From assembly GCF_900117445.1 (NCBI RefSeq), contig NZ_FPEJ01000013.1, positions 434,001 through 498,000 of the forward strand: a stretch of 64,000 nt of DNA, given 5' to 3'. Shown here one piece after another: positions 34,565 to 43,454 of the stretch (position 1 is the first letter of the stretch; every line of letters begins with the position of its first letter). The notes beneath the pieces were generated by a model. The model saw only the letters and a list, made by a program, of their open reading frames with translations. It was not told where the DNA came from and searched no databases. This DNA is from Hyphomicrobium sp. NDB2Meth4 (lineage in GTDB: Bacteria > Pseudomonadota > Alphaproteobacteria > Rhizobiales > Hyphomicrobiaceae). The position numbers were made by a program, and so were the translations under genes.

Positions 34565-37123
34565 TCAAAGGAAGCTCATCAGTTCGGATTGTGGGGATTT
34601 CACAGAGGCGGCAGCGAGGCGCTCAAAGCCCGCCTCGAGGTCGGCGATCAGTTCTTCGACGTCCTCCAAGCCAATGTGAAGGCGCAGAGCTGGACCTTCC
34701 GCACTCCATGTGGTTGCGGTGCGGTAGCTTGTGGGATCAAACGGAATAATGAGGCTCTCATAGCCACCCCACGAGAACCCGATGCCAAAGAGCGTCAGCC
34801 CGTCGATCATCGCCCATACCGCCTCTTTGCTGGCAGGCTTGAGCACGATCGAGAACAAGCCGCTGGCCCCCAGAAAGTCACGCTTCCAGATATGGTGTTG
34901 GGGGTGACTGGGTAGGGCAGGGTGCAGCACGCGCGCTACTTCAGGCCGGCCCTCGAGCCATTCCGCCACGCGCACGGCCGACAGGTGGTGCTGTGCGAGC
35001 CGCATTGGGAGTGTGCGCAGACCGCGCATGCCCAGGTACGCCTCCTCGGAGCCTGGACAGATGCCGAGCAAGTCCTTTGTCTTTGCCACGTGCTTGGCCG
35101 CTGCAGCGGTGCAGGTGATGGAGCCGAGGACAGCGTCGGCATGGCCCCCGATATACTTCGTCGCTGCCTGGATCGACACATCGACCCCGTGCTCGAACGG
35201 CTTGAAGTAGAGCGGACTAGCCCAGGTGTTGTCGATTAAGAGCCAGATTCCTCGCTCCGCAGCGACACGCGATATGGCCCGGATATCCTGCACCTCGAAC
35301 GTCTGCGAGCCGGGACTTTCGCCGAAGATGAGACGCGTGTTCGGCTTCACCAGCCGTGCGATGCCATCGCCGATGAGCGGATCGTAATACGTTGTGCCGA
35401 CGCCGAATTTGGCGAGGATCCCGGTGCAGAATTCGCGCGTCGGCTGATAGACCGTGTCGACCATTAGGATGTGGTCGCCGGACTTGACGAAGGCCATGAT
35501 TGCAGCGGTCACTGCCTGATAGCCGGAGCCTGTCAGCGAGCAAGCGGCCCCGCCCTCGAGCTCGGCAATTGCTTCTTCGAGTGCCCGCACGGTCGGCGTC
35601 GATTTCCGCCCATAGACGTACGGCTGATCGCCATTGACGAATTTCTCCGCCGTAGGGAAGAGCACCGTCGAACCGCGGAACACGGGCGCATTGAGGAAGC
35701 CGAAGTTGGCCCCCGGAACCCGCCCCGCATGCGCAACCTTGGTCTGCGGCGTCCGCGGCCGTGGAGGTATGCGACCTGCTGGCCTCGCCAGAAATTCAGC
35801 CAATGCATGTGTGCTCGTCGGATGAACCGTTGCGTCGGTCGCGATGCTGGGTTTGTCGGCGATAGCCGATTGCGGCGACCGCCTCTCGCGCGCAAAGGCC
35901 ATCCCCCGTGGGCCTTCAACCCAGACAACGACGAGAAATGCGAGAACGCTCAGCGCTAATTGGCCCAACGCGAGCGGCAGCACCGTACCGTCGAAAAGGT
36001 GACCCACAATACCACCCGCGAGAGCGGCGATCCCAGTCGTAACGCATCCGACCACAGACGCGGCCATGCCGGCGTTGTCGCCCTGTGGCTCCATGGCCAA
36101 ACTATTGAAGTTCGGCGCCACGAAGCCGAAGAGCAACGATAGGATCATCATCGCGACCACAAACGGCCAGAGGCCCACGTGTCCAAAAACCGCCTCGACC
36201 ACGAACCCAGCGGCAATCGCGACGAAGCTTGCTAGAGATGCGTGAGACAACATCCGAACGCCAAAGCGGCGAATGAGCATGGCATTGGTGATGGACGCGC
36301 CCGCAATCATGATCGCGGTGGCGGCGAATGCCAGCGGGAACAGTTCCCCGAGGCCAAAGCCATCGACGAATATCTGCTGGGCGCTTGCGATATAGGCCAA
36401 GACGCATCCCAGCATCAAACCGGCTGCTACGGCATAGCCGGTCGTTTGACGCGTGCCGAGTGCGCCACGGAGCGCCAGCATGAGGGTGAGCGGTTTGGCT
36501 GCAAAGGTTCGCTTCGTCTCCGGCAGCCGCAAGCACCATAGAGATAGACCGATGCCTGCGATGACCAAAAAGTCAAAGATCCAGCGCCACGTTCCAGCAT
36601 GCAGCAATCCAAGGCCAATAGTTGGCGCGAGGACTGGAATACTAAAGAACACCGCCATCGCTAGCGACATTATGCGGGCCATCTCTCGCCCAACGTAGCG
36701 GTCTCGCACCAGTGCGATAGCAATCACACGCGGCGCGGCGGCACCGATGCCCTGTACGGCACGGGCCGCCAACATGGACTGCTCGTCGAACGACAAGGCT
36801 GCCCCTATCGACCCAACAACGAAGATGGTCATGCCCGCGAGAAGCACCGGCTTGCGGCCGTAGAGATCTGACAGTCGGCCAAACGCCAACTGGCCGATCG
36901 CGAACGCCAGCAAATAGACGATGATGATGCTTTGCCGATCGTTCGCTTCGGCGATGCCGAGCGCTGCGCCGACCTCCGGCAATGCGGGCAGCATGATGCC
37001 GATCGACAGAGCTGTGAGCGCCATCATGCAGGCCACGAGGCCGATGAACTCTCGCTGCCTCATCCTGCCGTCGACCGATGCGGCGGCTCCGAGAAACTGG
37101 TCGTAAGACTGTCGCGCGTCCAT
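34565..37123 (-). CDS. Fusion: MFS drug/metabolite exporter + cystathionine beta-lyase-like enzyme
   Basis: One continuous frame of 852 residues joins two normally separate proteins. Residues about 20-405 are a twelve-helix major-facilitator exporter of Bcr/CflA type; FGRLSDLYGRKPVLLAGM (81-98) is the loop 2-3 motif and RAVQGIGAAAPRVI follows. Residues 405-458 are a proline- and serine-rich linker. Residues about 459-852 are a Cys/Met-metabolism PLP enzyme (TKVAHAGR...NAPVFRGSTVLFP, PYVYGRKSTPTVRALE), with predicted cofactor Lys656 in IQAATKYIGGHADAVLG. The lyase would be on the cytoplasmic face. An assembly frameshift is not apparent, since both halves are intact and in one frame. A threonine-aldolase-like gene follows. 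Confidence 0.85.
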   Translation of the reverse strand: MDARQSYDQFLGAAASVDGRMRQREFIGLVACMMALTALSIGIMLPALPEVGAALGIAEANDRQSIIIVYLLAFAIGQLAFGRLSDLYGRKPVLLAGMTIFVVGSIGAALSFDEQSMLAARAVQGIGAAAPRVIAIALVRDRYVGREMARIMSLAMAVFFSIPVLAPTIGLGLLHAGTWRWIFDFLVIAGIGLSLWCLRLPETKRTFAAKPLTLMLALRGALGTRQTTGYAVAAGLMLGCVLAYIASAQQIFVDGFGLGELFPLAFAATAIMIAGASITNAMLIRRFGVRMLSHASLASFVAIAAGFVVEAVFGHVGLWPFVVAMMILSLLFGFVAPNFNSLAMEPQGDNAGMAASVVGCVTTGIAALAGGIVGHLFDGTVLPLALGQLALSVLAFLVVVWVEGPRGMAFARERRSPQSAIADKPSIATDATVHPTSTHALAEFLARPAGRIPPRPRTPQTKVAHAGRVPGANFGFLNAPVFRGSTVLFPTAEKFVNGDQPYVYGRKSTPTVRALEEAIAELEGGAACSLTGSGYQAVTAAIMAFVKSGDHILMVDTVYQPTREFCTGILAKFGVGTTYYDPLIGDGIARLVKPNTRLIFGESPGSQTFEVQDIRAISRVAAERGIWLLIDNTWASPLYFKPFEHGVDVSIQAATKYIGGHADAVLGSITCTAAAAKHVAKTKDLLGICPGSEEAYLGMRGLRTLPMRLAQHHLSAVRVAEWLEGRPEVARVLHPALPSHPQHHIWKRDFLGASGLFSIVLKPASKEAVWAMIDGLTLFGIGFSWGGYESLIIPFDPTSYRTATTWSAEGPALRLHIGLEDVEELIADLEAGFERLAAASVKSPQSELMSFL

Positions 37124-37769
37124 GGGGTTATGGAACCGAATGGCTAAATAGTGGGCAACAAGGGAACGAGTTTGTATAACAAAACTGATTTAGGGTACGC
37201 CATACCCCAACAACGGTAGAAATTAGAAAAAGCAGCGAGTGTGTCAGATTTGCCCTGGTGCGGCTGGTCAACGCAAATACACGTCAGCAGCCCCGGTCAG
37301 CGCCAGGCCCGAAGGCGACGACACGGTCGGTCGACCGTCGATCCGTCGCCGTCACGAAGCCACTCGACTGGTGGCGAATGCGCTTGATCTCCAAGTCCCG
37401 CGCCGGCTCGATGGCGAATGCAGGCGTGCACGGTTTCAATTGTTCCGCGCCGAGCAGCAGGATCGCAAAAGGGCTGTGTCTAAAAAGAAATTGTGGTGGG
37501 ACCGCCAGCTCTGAGCATTGAGCTGCGCCCCGTCCATTTGGGGCGGTGATGTGCTTCCATGCGCGACAAGCACTTTGAGGCGGACAAGCGCCTTCACCAA
37601 AAGGTCGTGACGCCTCGGGGCGCTGCGTCCGGCTTCAAAAAAAACTCCACTGTCCCGCGGTGCCAAATGCCGGCCCAGCTTGGCCGGCTGTACCACTACG
37701 ACTCAATCAATCAGCTGGCTTGCGCGCACGCCAATTGCGATGTGCGCAAGCCAGCCCCGCCGAGTGCCT
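37124..37769. other. 646-base non-coding gap
   Basis: No frame here has a recognisable family, good start or ribosome site. Base composition is more mixed than in flanking genes, with an AT-rich stretch at 37145-37230 that probably holds the promoter of the fusion gene. The middle (37440-37660) could be decayed coding DNA, but I found no transposase motif and no terminal repeats. Confidence 0.5.
37715..37754 (-). repeat. Perfect 11-bp inverted repeat downstream of ridA
   Basis: CTGGCTTGCGC at 37715-37725 pairs with GCGCAAGCCAG at 37744-37754 around an 18-base loop. It lies 16 bases past the ridA stop on the transcribed strand. No U-run follows, so it may be a transcript-end hairpin or a protein site. 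Confidence 0.6.
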
Positions 37770-38156
37770 TCAGGTCAGCTTTGCGTAGGCCTCGATCTCG
37801 ACCTTCTGCCAGGGGCGCAACATCGAGGTGACCTGAACCAGCGTGCTGGCGGGACGGACCTCGCCAAAAACCTCGCGATGTGCACGGGCGACGAGGTCGG
37901 CGTCGGAGATCTCACGCACGTAGACGACGGTGCGAACTACATCACGAATGGCTCCGCCGGCATCGACCAGCGCCCTTTCGATGATATCGAGGGCGGCGCG
38001 GGCTTGCTCGTAGGCGTTGCTCGTCTCGTGCGTGACCGGCGCGCACGTGCCCGAAACATGGATGTCGGCACCCACGCGCACCGCGCGGGAGTAGCCGAAA
38101 ATATCTTCATACGCCCCGCCCGACGAGATGTTGTTTCGCGTTATTGTAGTCGACAT
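37770..38156 (-). CDS. RidA/YjgF-family enamine/imine deaminase
   Basis: A 128-residue RidA-fold protein that hydrolyses reactive enamine or imine intermediates. The family text is visible in AVRVGADIHVSGTCAP, ARAALDIIERALVDAGGAIRDVVRTVVYV and the C-terminal VEIEAYAKL. The RidA arginine is represented in the VRPAST segment. ATG 38156 follows GGGAGAAAAAC. It lies 18 bases after an amine-oxidising flavoenzyme, whose imine product would be a natural substrate; this link is inference from the arrangement. Confidence 0.88.
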   Translation of the reverse strand: MSTTITRNNISSGGAYEDIFGYSRAVRVGADIHVSGTCAPVTHETSNAYEQARAALDIIERALVDAGGAIRDVVRTVVYVREISDADLVARAHREVFGEVRPASTLVQVTSMLRPWQKVEIEAYAKLT

Positions 38157-38174
38157 TGTTTTTCTCCCTTGGTC

Positions 38175-39512
38175 CTAGAGGTTCGTCGCATCGCGGAGGC
38201 GGTACCAAGTCTCGACGAAGGGCACCGCGCGCTTGGCGATCGGATGAGCTGGGAACGCAGGGAACGTCAGATCGTCGAATGCGGTACGGCCGTCTTTCCT
38301 GCCGAGTACCTGCAGAGCGATCTTGTGTCCGAAGTAGGTCGCGCGCGACACGCCGGTGCCGCAATAGCCGAGGGCATAGTGCAGGCCGGCCGCGGTTCGA
38401 CCTAGGTGCGGGATCTCGTCGTAGGTGTAGCCAATGAGGCCACTCCACGCGTGGGTAACAGGGACGTCGCCGATCTCGGGAAAAACGCGCAACATGTCCT
38501 CGGCGAGGTGGCCGTATGCGCGCGGAGAGTTTGCCGCCGCGAGCCGGCCGACGCGACCACCCCAGATGATGCGGCGTGCAGCTGGCGCAACGCGGAAGTA
38601 ATAGAACACCCGGTTCGTATTTCCGTAGACGCGACTTTTTGGGAGCAGGCGATCGAGCGTCGATTGCGGGATCTCACCAGTCGCAATCAGTCCAGAGCCG
38701 ACGGGCACGATGCGGCGCTTGAGTTCGGGGACGAGAGCGTCCGTATAGCCGTTGGTGGCAATGATGACGTTGCGGGCGCGCGTCTCGCCGCGGGCGGTGA
38801 GCAGGCGAAAGCCGCCAGGTTCGCGAGCGATTTCGAGCACAGCGGCATTGCCGATCACGCGACCACCCTTGGCGTTGACCCGTGCCAGCAATCCAGCGTG
38901 GTAAAGGCCGGGATGGAGCGAAGCATCCTGCGGGAGCACGGAGCCGCCGCAGAACGCGTCCGAGGCGATCTCCGACGCCTGCTCGGAGCGCGGCACCATG
39001 AAGCTCTCGACGCCCGCGATGCGCTTCAAATCATCCATGTCGCGTGCCATCGCGTCGTAGTGCTCGGGCCTGATCGCGCCGCGAAACCGACCGCAGCGGC
39101 GGAAGTCGCAATCAATGTTCTCGGAGGCGACGAGCCGGTCGATGTAATCGAGCATGGCGGTGCCTTCGCGGATCATCGCGACAGCCTTGGCCTCGCCGCG
39201 CATGGCGATCAGCGTCTTGACGCGAAACTTCTGATTGCCGCTGCCTATCTGACCGCCGTTGCGCGTCGACGCCCCAAAGCCGGGAACGTCACGATCGAAG
39301 ACGACCGCGCCCGAACCGTTGTCGAGGAGCGTGTTTGCCGCTGACAGCCCCGTAAAGCCGGAGCCGACGATCGCCACATCGCACTTCTTCGGAACGGGAA
39401 TGTCTTCGCTTGCGCGCGGGGCTTCGTCCCACCAATACGGCTGATACCGGAGCCCAGTGTCACCGCGAAAGCCGCCGGCTGCGAGCTGGCTCGCGCTGAT
39501 CGATGCCTTCAT
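38175..39512 (-). CDS. FAD-dependent amine/amino-acid oxidoreductase (DAO family, PuuB-like)
   Basis: Flavoprotein of 445 residues. The Rossmann motif CDVAIVGSGFTGLSAANTLL lies near residue 48; GFGASTRNGGQIGSG is the second FAD-contact segment; TRARNVIIATNGYTDALVP and VTHAWSGLIGYTYDEIPHLG close the fold. YQPYWWDEAPR before the first motif resembles gamma-glutamylputrescine oxidase (PuuB). It would oxidise an amine or amino acid to an imine. ATG 39512 was chosen over 39575, which would run through the palindrome at 39565-39579. The likely operon is this gene then ridA. Confidence 0.87.
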   Translation of the reverse strand: MKASISASQLAAGGFRGDTGLRYQPYWWDEAPRASEDIPVPKKCDVAIVGSGFTGLSAANTLLDNGSGAVVFDRDVPGFGASTRNGGQIGSGNQKFRVKTLIAMRGEAKAVAMIREGTAMLDYIDRLVASENIDCDFRRCGRFRGAIRPEHYDAMARDMDDLKRIAGVESFMVPRSEQASEIASDAFCGGSVLPQDASLHPGLYHAGLLARVNAKGGRVIGNAAVLEIAREPGGFRLLTARGETRARNVIIATNGYTDALVPELKRRIVPVGSGLIATGEIPQSTLDRLLPKSRVYGNTNRVFYYFRVAPAARRIIWGGRVGRLAAANSPRAYGHLAEDMLRVFPEIGDVPVTHAWSGLIGYTYDEIPHLGRTAAGLHYALGYCGTGVSRATYFGHKIALQVLGRKDGRTAFDDLTFPAFPAHPIAKRAVPFVETWYRLRDATNL

Positions 39513-39564
39513 CACGCTTTCCCTGCAGAACGCTTCTTGTTCTGTTGCGCTTGGTACAAGTAAT

Positions 39565-39579
39565 TTGCATGGCATGCAA
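39565..39579. promoter_or_regulatory. TTGC-N7-GCAA palindrome, probable operator (copy 1)
   Basis: TTGCATGGCATGCAA is a near-perfect palindrome 53 bases upstream of the oxidoreductase start. The same TTGC-N7-GCAA pattern occurs twice before the permease gene. The XRE-cupin regulator encoded between them is the natural candidate to bind it. Confidence 0.65.
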
Positions 39580-39669
39580 TAGTGGAGCGAGGCTCACGCC
39601 GCGCTCGCATGGGTGCGGCGGCTTGTGATGGCGCGCGCAAAACGACTGCAGGCCTTCTTGCCGCCGGCG

Positions 39670-40344
39670 CTACTCGGCGTACACGATGATGGCGAGGAAG
39701 CGAACGCGCTCGTCGAGCACCTTTTCGGGACCATGGACCACGTTGCCCGAGAAGGTGAAAGCGTCGCCTGGCTCGATCAGATAAACCTGCTCGCCGAAAC
39801 GATACTCCATGCGCCCCTGCAGCATATAGATGAACTCGGTGCCGGGGTGCGAGAAGCGCGGGAACGTTTCGCTCTTCTTATCCAGCTCGATGAAGAACGG
39901 CTCGAAGAGCTTGTGCGGGCCGCGGTCGTAGGAAAGCAGGCGATAGGTGTGGCCGTACTTCGTGCCGACGCGCACGACCTCCATCTGCTCGGACTTCTTG
40001 ACGAGCTGAGCGCTTCCCTGACGTGACTCCGACTCGCGGAACAGTTCGGACAAGTTGACTCCCACCGCAGCCGCGATGCGTTCCAGGGCATCGAGGCTTG
40101 CCGATGCCATGCCGTTCTCGATCCGGCTGAGCATGGCACTTGAGAGACCGGCACCGGTGCTGAGGTCCGAAAGGGTAAGGTTGGCCTCGAGGCGGCGCCG
40201 CTTGATTGCGGCGCCGATGCGCGATTCAAGCGGAAGGTTGGCCTGTTCGCCCTTGACGTCGGGCTCGGCCGGGACGGGCGCGCGCCGCTTAGACGCCGAC
40301 GGCTTGGCACGGCGAGGCATCGACTTCCTCACAGGTTTCGTCAT
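39670..40344 (-). CDS. XRE-cupin transcriptional regulator (PuuR-like)
   Basis: A 224-residue repressor-type protein. Residues about 40-95 form the XRE helix-turn-helix (IGAAIKRRRLEANLTLSDLSTGAGLSSAMLSRIENG), preceded by a basic tail of 35 residues. The C-terminal half is a cupin (FSHPGTEFIYMLQGRMEYRFGEQVYLIEPGDAFTFSGNVVHG) that would sense a small ligand. This architecture is shared with PuuR, which controls putrescine use. It sits between the oxidoreductase-ridA pair and the divergent permease, close to three copies of a palindrome. Confidence 0.88.
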   Translation of the reverse strand: MTKPVRKSMPRRAKPSASKRRAPVPAEPDVKGEQANLPLESRIGAAIKRRRLEANLTLSDLSTGAGLSSAMLSRIENGMASASLDALERIAAAVGVNLSELFRESESRQGSAQLVKKSEQMEVVRVGTKYGHTYRLLSYDRGPHKLFEPFFIELDKKSETFPRFSHPGTEFIYMLQGRMEYRFGEQVYLIEPGDAFTFSGNVVHGPEKVLDERVRFLAIIVYAE

Positions 40345-40452
40345 CGGCCGCCCCCTCTCATCTCAGTCAATTGAATGCCCCGACCCGCGTAGACCACACG
40401 TTGCAAGCGCAGAGCGACATTCTCAATCGCGCCCCCTACCAAAGTCTAATGC

Positions 40453-40467
40453 TTGCGCACCCTGCAA
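40453..40467. promoter_or_regulatory. TTGC-N7-GCAA palindrome, probable operator (copy 2)
   Basis: TTGCGCACCCTGCAA shares the TTGC-N7-GCAA form of the copies at 39565 and 40498. It is 45 bases from copy 3, about four helical turns, in the divergent region between the regulator and permease genes. Confidence 0.6.
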
Positions 40468-40497
40468 CTTTTTTGCGGTTCGCGAGATGCAAAATAC

Positions 40498-40512
40498 TTG
40501 CGTGTAATGCAA
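40498..40512. promoter_or_regulatory. TTGC-N7-GCAA palindrome, probable operator (copy 3)
   Basis: TTGCGTGTAATGCAA lies 66 bases before the permease start codon. It matches the other two copies in arms and spacing and is well placed to overlap the permease promoter. Confidence 0.65.
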
Positions 40513-40578
40513 CTCCGCGAAATTATGTCGCGCGTAGATGAGGCACGTCAACGTGCCCATGGGAGATGGGAGACCCAA

Positions 40579-42333
40579 ATGACATTGGCGGCAGATAATC
40601 GTGATGTAGCAGGCGCGCCGGCGCATACGGAGCCGGGAGGCTTGCACCGGACCATCGACTGGAAAGGCGCTTTCTGGATCGCCAGCGGCGTTCCCGCTCT
40701 GGTGCTCATCTCGATCGGTGGGATGGGCGCGACTGCAGGCAAGCTGGCGTTCCTGGTGTGGACGATCTCCGTCGTGATGGGTTTCCTGCAGGCGTACAGC
40801 TACGCGGAAATCGCCGGGCTCTTTTCAAACAAGTCAGGTGGCGCGGCGGTGTACGGCGCTGCGGCCTGGCTGCGGTACAGCAAGCTGATCGCGCCGCTGT
40901 CCGTGTGGTGCAACTGGTTCGCGTGGACGCCGGTGCTTTCACTCGGTTGCGCCATCGCTGCGGGCTACATCCTCAATGCGATCGCGCCGATACCGTTGTT
41001 CTCGCCGGATTCGCCGCAGGTGGTCGCCTGGCTGCACGACATGGCCAACGCCGCTGCGATTGCCGGCAAATCAGGCGATGAGGCAGCGAAGATCGCAATC
41101 GCGGCTGTCACGGATTCAGCAACCCCCGCGCTGCGCACGTTCAAGGTTGTCGAGTTCAGCCTCTTCGGCCTCGCCAAGATCGAGGTCGGCGCGACGTTCT
41201 TCATCGGCGCTATCCTCATGCTCGTCGCGTTCGCGATCCAGCATCGCGGCATTCTCGGCACGGCCCGCATCCAGATGTGGATTGGATTGCTCGTTGTCGT
41301 GCCGATGCTGATCGTCGGCATCGTTCCGTTCTTCAATGGTGGCGTGAACTATCAGAACTTCACGCCCCTAGTGCCGCCTAACGGGGAGTGGAATAATTTC
41401 GGCTGGACCTTCTTCCTCGGCGCACTCTTCATCGCCGGTTGGTCGACGTACGCGTTCGAGACGGCGGTATGCTACACGCGCGAATTCCGCAATCCGAAGA
41501 CCGATACCAAGAAAGCAATCATCGCCGCGGGCGCGCTTTGCGTCGTCCTCTACTCACTGGTCGCGACGGCCTTCCAGGGCCACCTCGGACTCGAGGGCAT
41601 GACGCAACCGGGCATTGTCGACGGAACGGGCGTTGCGGCGGCCATGGGCGACATGGTCGGCGGCGGCAATGTCATCATCGTCCACCTTCTGGAAATGATG
41701 ATGATCCTCGCGCTCATCCTCGCCATCATGATGGCCATGGCAGGATCGTCGCGCACGCTCTACCAGGGCGGCGTCGATGGTTGGCTGCCGAAGTATCTCG
41801 GCCACGTCAACGAGCACGGCGCTCCAACGCGGGCGATGTGGACGGACCTCGTGTTCAATCTGGGTCTGCTGACGTTCGCCGCGTCGGATGCCACGGCGTA
41901 CTATCTGATCCTGTCGATCTCCAACGTCGGGTACATGATCTTCATCTTCCTGAACCTGCAGGCGACGTGGATTCATCGTATCGACAGCCCGCAGATCCCG
42001 CGGCCCTACAAGGCTCCGAACTGGCTCGTGGGCGTCAACGCTCTGTTGGGCTTCGTGAACCTCGTCCTGATGGGTGCCGGCGCCAAGGTGTGGGGCAATC
42101 CGAACGCGCTTTGGTACGGCCTCGCCTTCGCGGCGCTGATTATCCCCGTGTTCCTGTTCCGCCATTATGTGCAGGACCGCGGCAAGTTCCCCGATCACAT
42201 GCTCGAGGATCTCAACCTCAAGAGCCAGGATCTCGGCGCGCGAAAGGCAGGCATCCTGCCCTATCTGACGCTTCTGCTCGCCGCGGCTGTGGTTATCGCG
42301 TCGAACTACTATTTCCAGCTTCCGCCCGGCTAG
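40579..42333 (+). CDS. APC-family amino acid / polyamine permease
   Basis: Inner-membrane transporter of 584 residues with at least twelve hydrophobic segments. The first is GAFWIASGVPALVLISIGGMGATAG, and the second contains FLQAYSYAEIAGLFSNKSGGAAVYGA, the APC consensus with the SGG turn. Loops near 370-400 and a long hydrophilic C-terminus are typical. ATG 40579 follows GGGAGA; upstream starts at 40507 and 40453 would cross the operator palindromes. It probably imports the substrate of the neighbouring flavoenzyme. Confidence 0.88.
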   Translation: MTLAADNRDVAGAPAHTEPGGLHRTIDWKGAFWIASGVPALVLISIGGMGATAGKLAFLVWTISVVMGFLQAYSYAEIAGLFSNKSGGAAVYGAAAWLRYSKLIAPLSVWCNWFAWTPVLSLGCAIAAGYILNAIAPIPLFSPDSPQVVAWLHDMANAAAIAGKSGDEAAKIAIAAVTDSATPALRTFKVVEFSLFGLAKIEVGATFFIGAILMLVAFAIQHRGILGTARIQMWIGLLVVVPMLIVGIVPFFNGGVNYQNFTPLVPPNGEWNNFGWTFFLGALFIAGWSTYAFETAVCYTREFRNPKTDTKKAIIAAGALCVVLYSLVATAFQGHLGLEGMTQPGIVDGTGVAAAMGDMVGGGNVIIVHLLEMMMILALILAIMMAMAGSSRTLYQGGVDGWLPKYLGHVNEHGAPTRAMWTDLVFNLGLLTFAASDATAYYLILSISNVGYMIFIFLNLQATWIHRIDSPQIPRPYKAPNWLVGVNALLGFVNLVLMGAGAKVWGNPNALWYGLAFAALIIPVFLFRHYVQDRGKFPDHMLEDLNLKSQDLGARKAGILPYLTLLLAAAVVIASNYYFQLPPG

Positions 42334-42341
42334 GTGGAAGC

Positions 42342-42378
42342 CTGAAGGGCGGCCTTGTTCCCCTGGGTCGCCCTTCAG
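42342..42378 (+). terminator. Stem-loop terminator after the permease gene
   Basis: A perfect 10-bp stem (CTGAAGGGCG at 42342-42351 with CGCCCTTCAG at 42369-42378) begins nine bases after the permease stop. The following CCCTTTCC is only partly U-rich, so termination may be incomplete. Confidence 0.65.
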
Positions 42379-42495
42379 CCCTTTCCAGTAATGCGGAGCA
42401 CCACTACGACCTGCATGAGCGCCCGGATTTCGGCGCTCGAACGCCCAGCTGGAACCCGCAGGCAGCTTATAAACTGGTGCTTATCAATAAAGTAG

Positions 42496-42571
42496 TGGTG
42501 GGCCCGCCAGGATTCGAACCTGGAACCAGACGGTTATGAGCCGTCAGCTCTAACCATTGAGCTACGGGCCC
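42496..42571 (-). tRNA. tRNA with CAU anticodon, probably tRNA-Ile2
   Basis: A full cloverleaf of 76 bases including encoded CCA is read on the minus strand. The acceptor stem is GGGCCCG/CGGGCCC, the anticodon stem GACGG/CCGTC holds the loop CTCATAA, and the T arm is CCAGGTTCGAATCCTGG. The anticodon CAU allows Met, fMet or lysidine-modified Ile2. The GGxCCC acceptor and D arm (AGCTCAATGGTTAGAGC) resemble E. coli ileX, so Ile2 is favoured. Confidence 0.92.
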
Positions 42572-42721
42572 GTGCCACCCTGCGTGATCGAGAGATTCGC
42601 GGGCACGGCGACGCCCCTCATAGCAGACTTGGCCGCGCCTCCAAAAGCTACACTTTTCGCCGCGAAAGATCCCCCAAGCCGCAATAGGGTGATCCGAAGT
42701 TCAACACGCAAAGGTAATTGC

Positions 42722-43423
42722 ATGCGCTCCCTAGCCGTCTTCCGCCCAGCCATTGCCGGCCTTGCCATGCTCGGCGCCGCCACCACTCTCAGCGCTGCCG
42801 AAAGCCCGCAACGCTCCATCACCGTGACTGCCTCTGGCACCGTGTCGATCGAGCCGGACCAGGCGCGTGTCAGTACCGGCGTCACCGCCGAAGGATCGAC
42901 CGCCCGCGAGGCGCTCACTGGCAACACGTCCGCCATGCAGAAGGTCATCGGCGAGCTGAAATCCGCCGGCATCGATCCCAAGGACATCCAGACATCCTCG
43001 TTTCGCGTCGAGCCGCGATACACCCGCCCTCCCGAGGGGCAGGCACCGAAAATCGACGGCTATTCCGTTACCAACGAGGTCCACGTCCTCGTGCGCGACC
43101 TGGAAAAGCTCGGCGACATTCTCGACCGGCTCGTCACCGCCGGTGCCAATCAGCAGTCGGGCCTGAGCTTCGAGGTCAGCAAGGCCGAAGAAGCACGTGA
43201 TGAGGCGCGCAAGCAGGCCGTCGCTAATGCCCGCCGCCGCGCCGAGCTTTATGCGTCGGCCGCTGGCGCCGAGGTCGGCGAGGTGCTGACGATCACCGAA
43301 GGTGAGGCGTTTATGTCGCCGCGACCGATGTTTGCCCGCGCCATGAAAGCCGAGGCAGTGCCCATCGAGCGCGGCACCGAAACCCTGGAAGCGAGCGTCA
43401 CCATCACCTGGGCGCTGAAATAG
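42722..43423 (+). CDS. Secreted SIMPL (DUF541) domain protein
   Basis: A 233-residue periplasmic protein. A signal peptide (FRPAIAGLAMLGAATTLSAAES) is followed by the SIMPL domain: ITVTASGTVSIEPDQARVSTGVTAEG, IDPKDIQTSSFRVEPRY, and GYSVTNEVHVLVRDLEKLGDILDRLV, ending LEASVTITWAL. Relatives include the oxidative-stress-linked YggE and BP26 of Brucella; the molecular role is unclear. ATG 42722 starts the signal peptide; the frame upstream to 42557 passes through spacer next to the tRNA. Confidence 0.9.
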   Translation: MRSLAVFRPAIAGLAMLGAATTLSAAESPQRSITVTASGTVSIEPDQARVSTGVTAEGSTAREALTGNTSAMQKVIGELKSAGIDPKDIQTSSFRVEPRYTRPPEGQAPKIDGYSVTNEVHVLVRDLEKLGDILDRLVTAGANQQSGLSFEVSKAEEARDEARKQAVANARRRAELYASAAGAEVGEVLTITEGEAFMSPRPMFARAMKAEAVPIERGTETLEASVTITWALK

Positions 43424-43430
43424 GGGCCAT

Positions 43431-43454
43431 CGTCACGCTCATGCGAGCGTGACG
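43431..43454. terminator. Shared hairpin at a convergent junction
   Basis: CGTCACGCTC (43431-43440) and GAGCGTGACG (43445-43454) form a perfect 10-bp stem with a four-base loop. It begins eight bases after the SIMPL gene stop and overlaps the last codons of the converging amidohydrolase gene, so it may serve both transcripts. Confidence 0.6.

Noticed and set aside
37124-37769. Insertion-sequence remnant
   Set aside because: No transposase motif, terminal inverted repeats or target duplication could be recognised.
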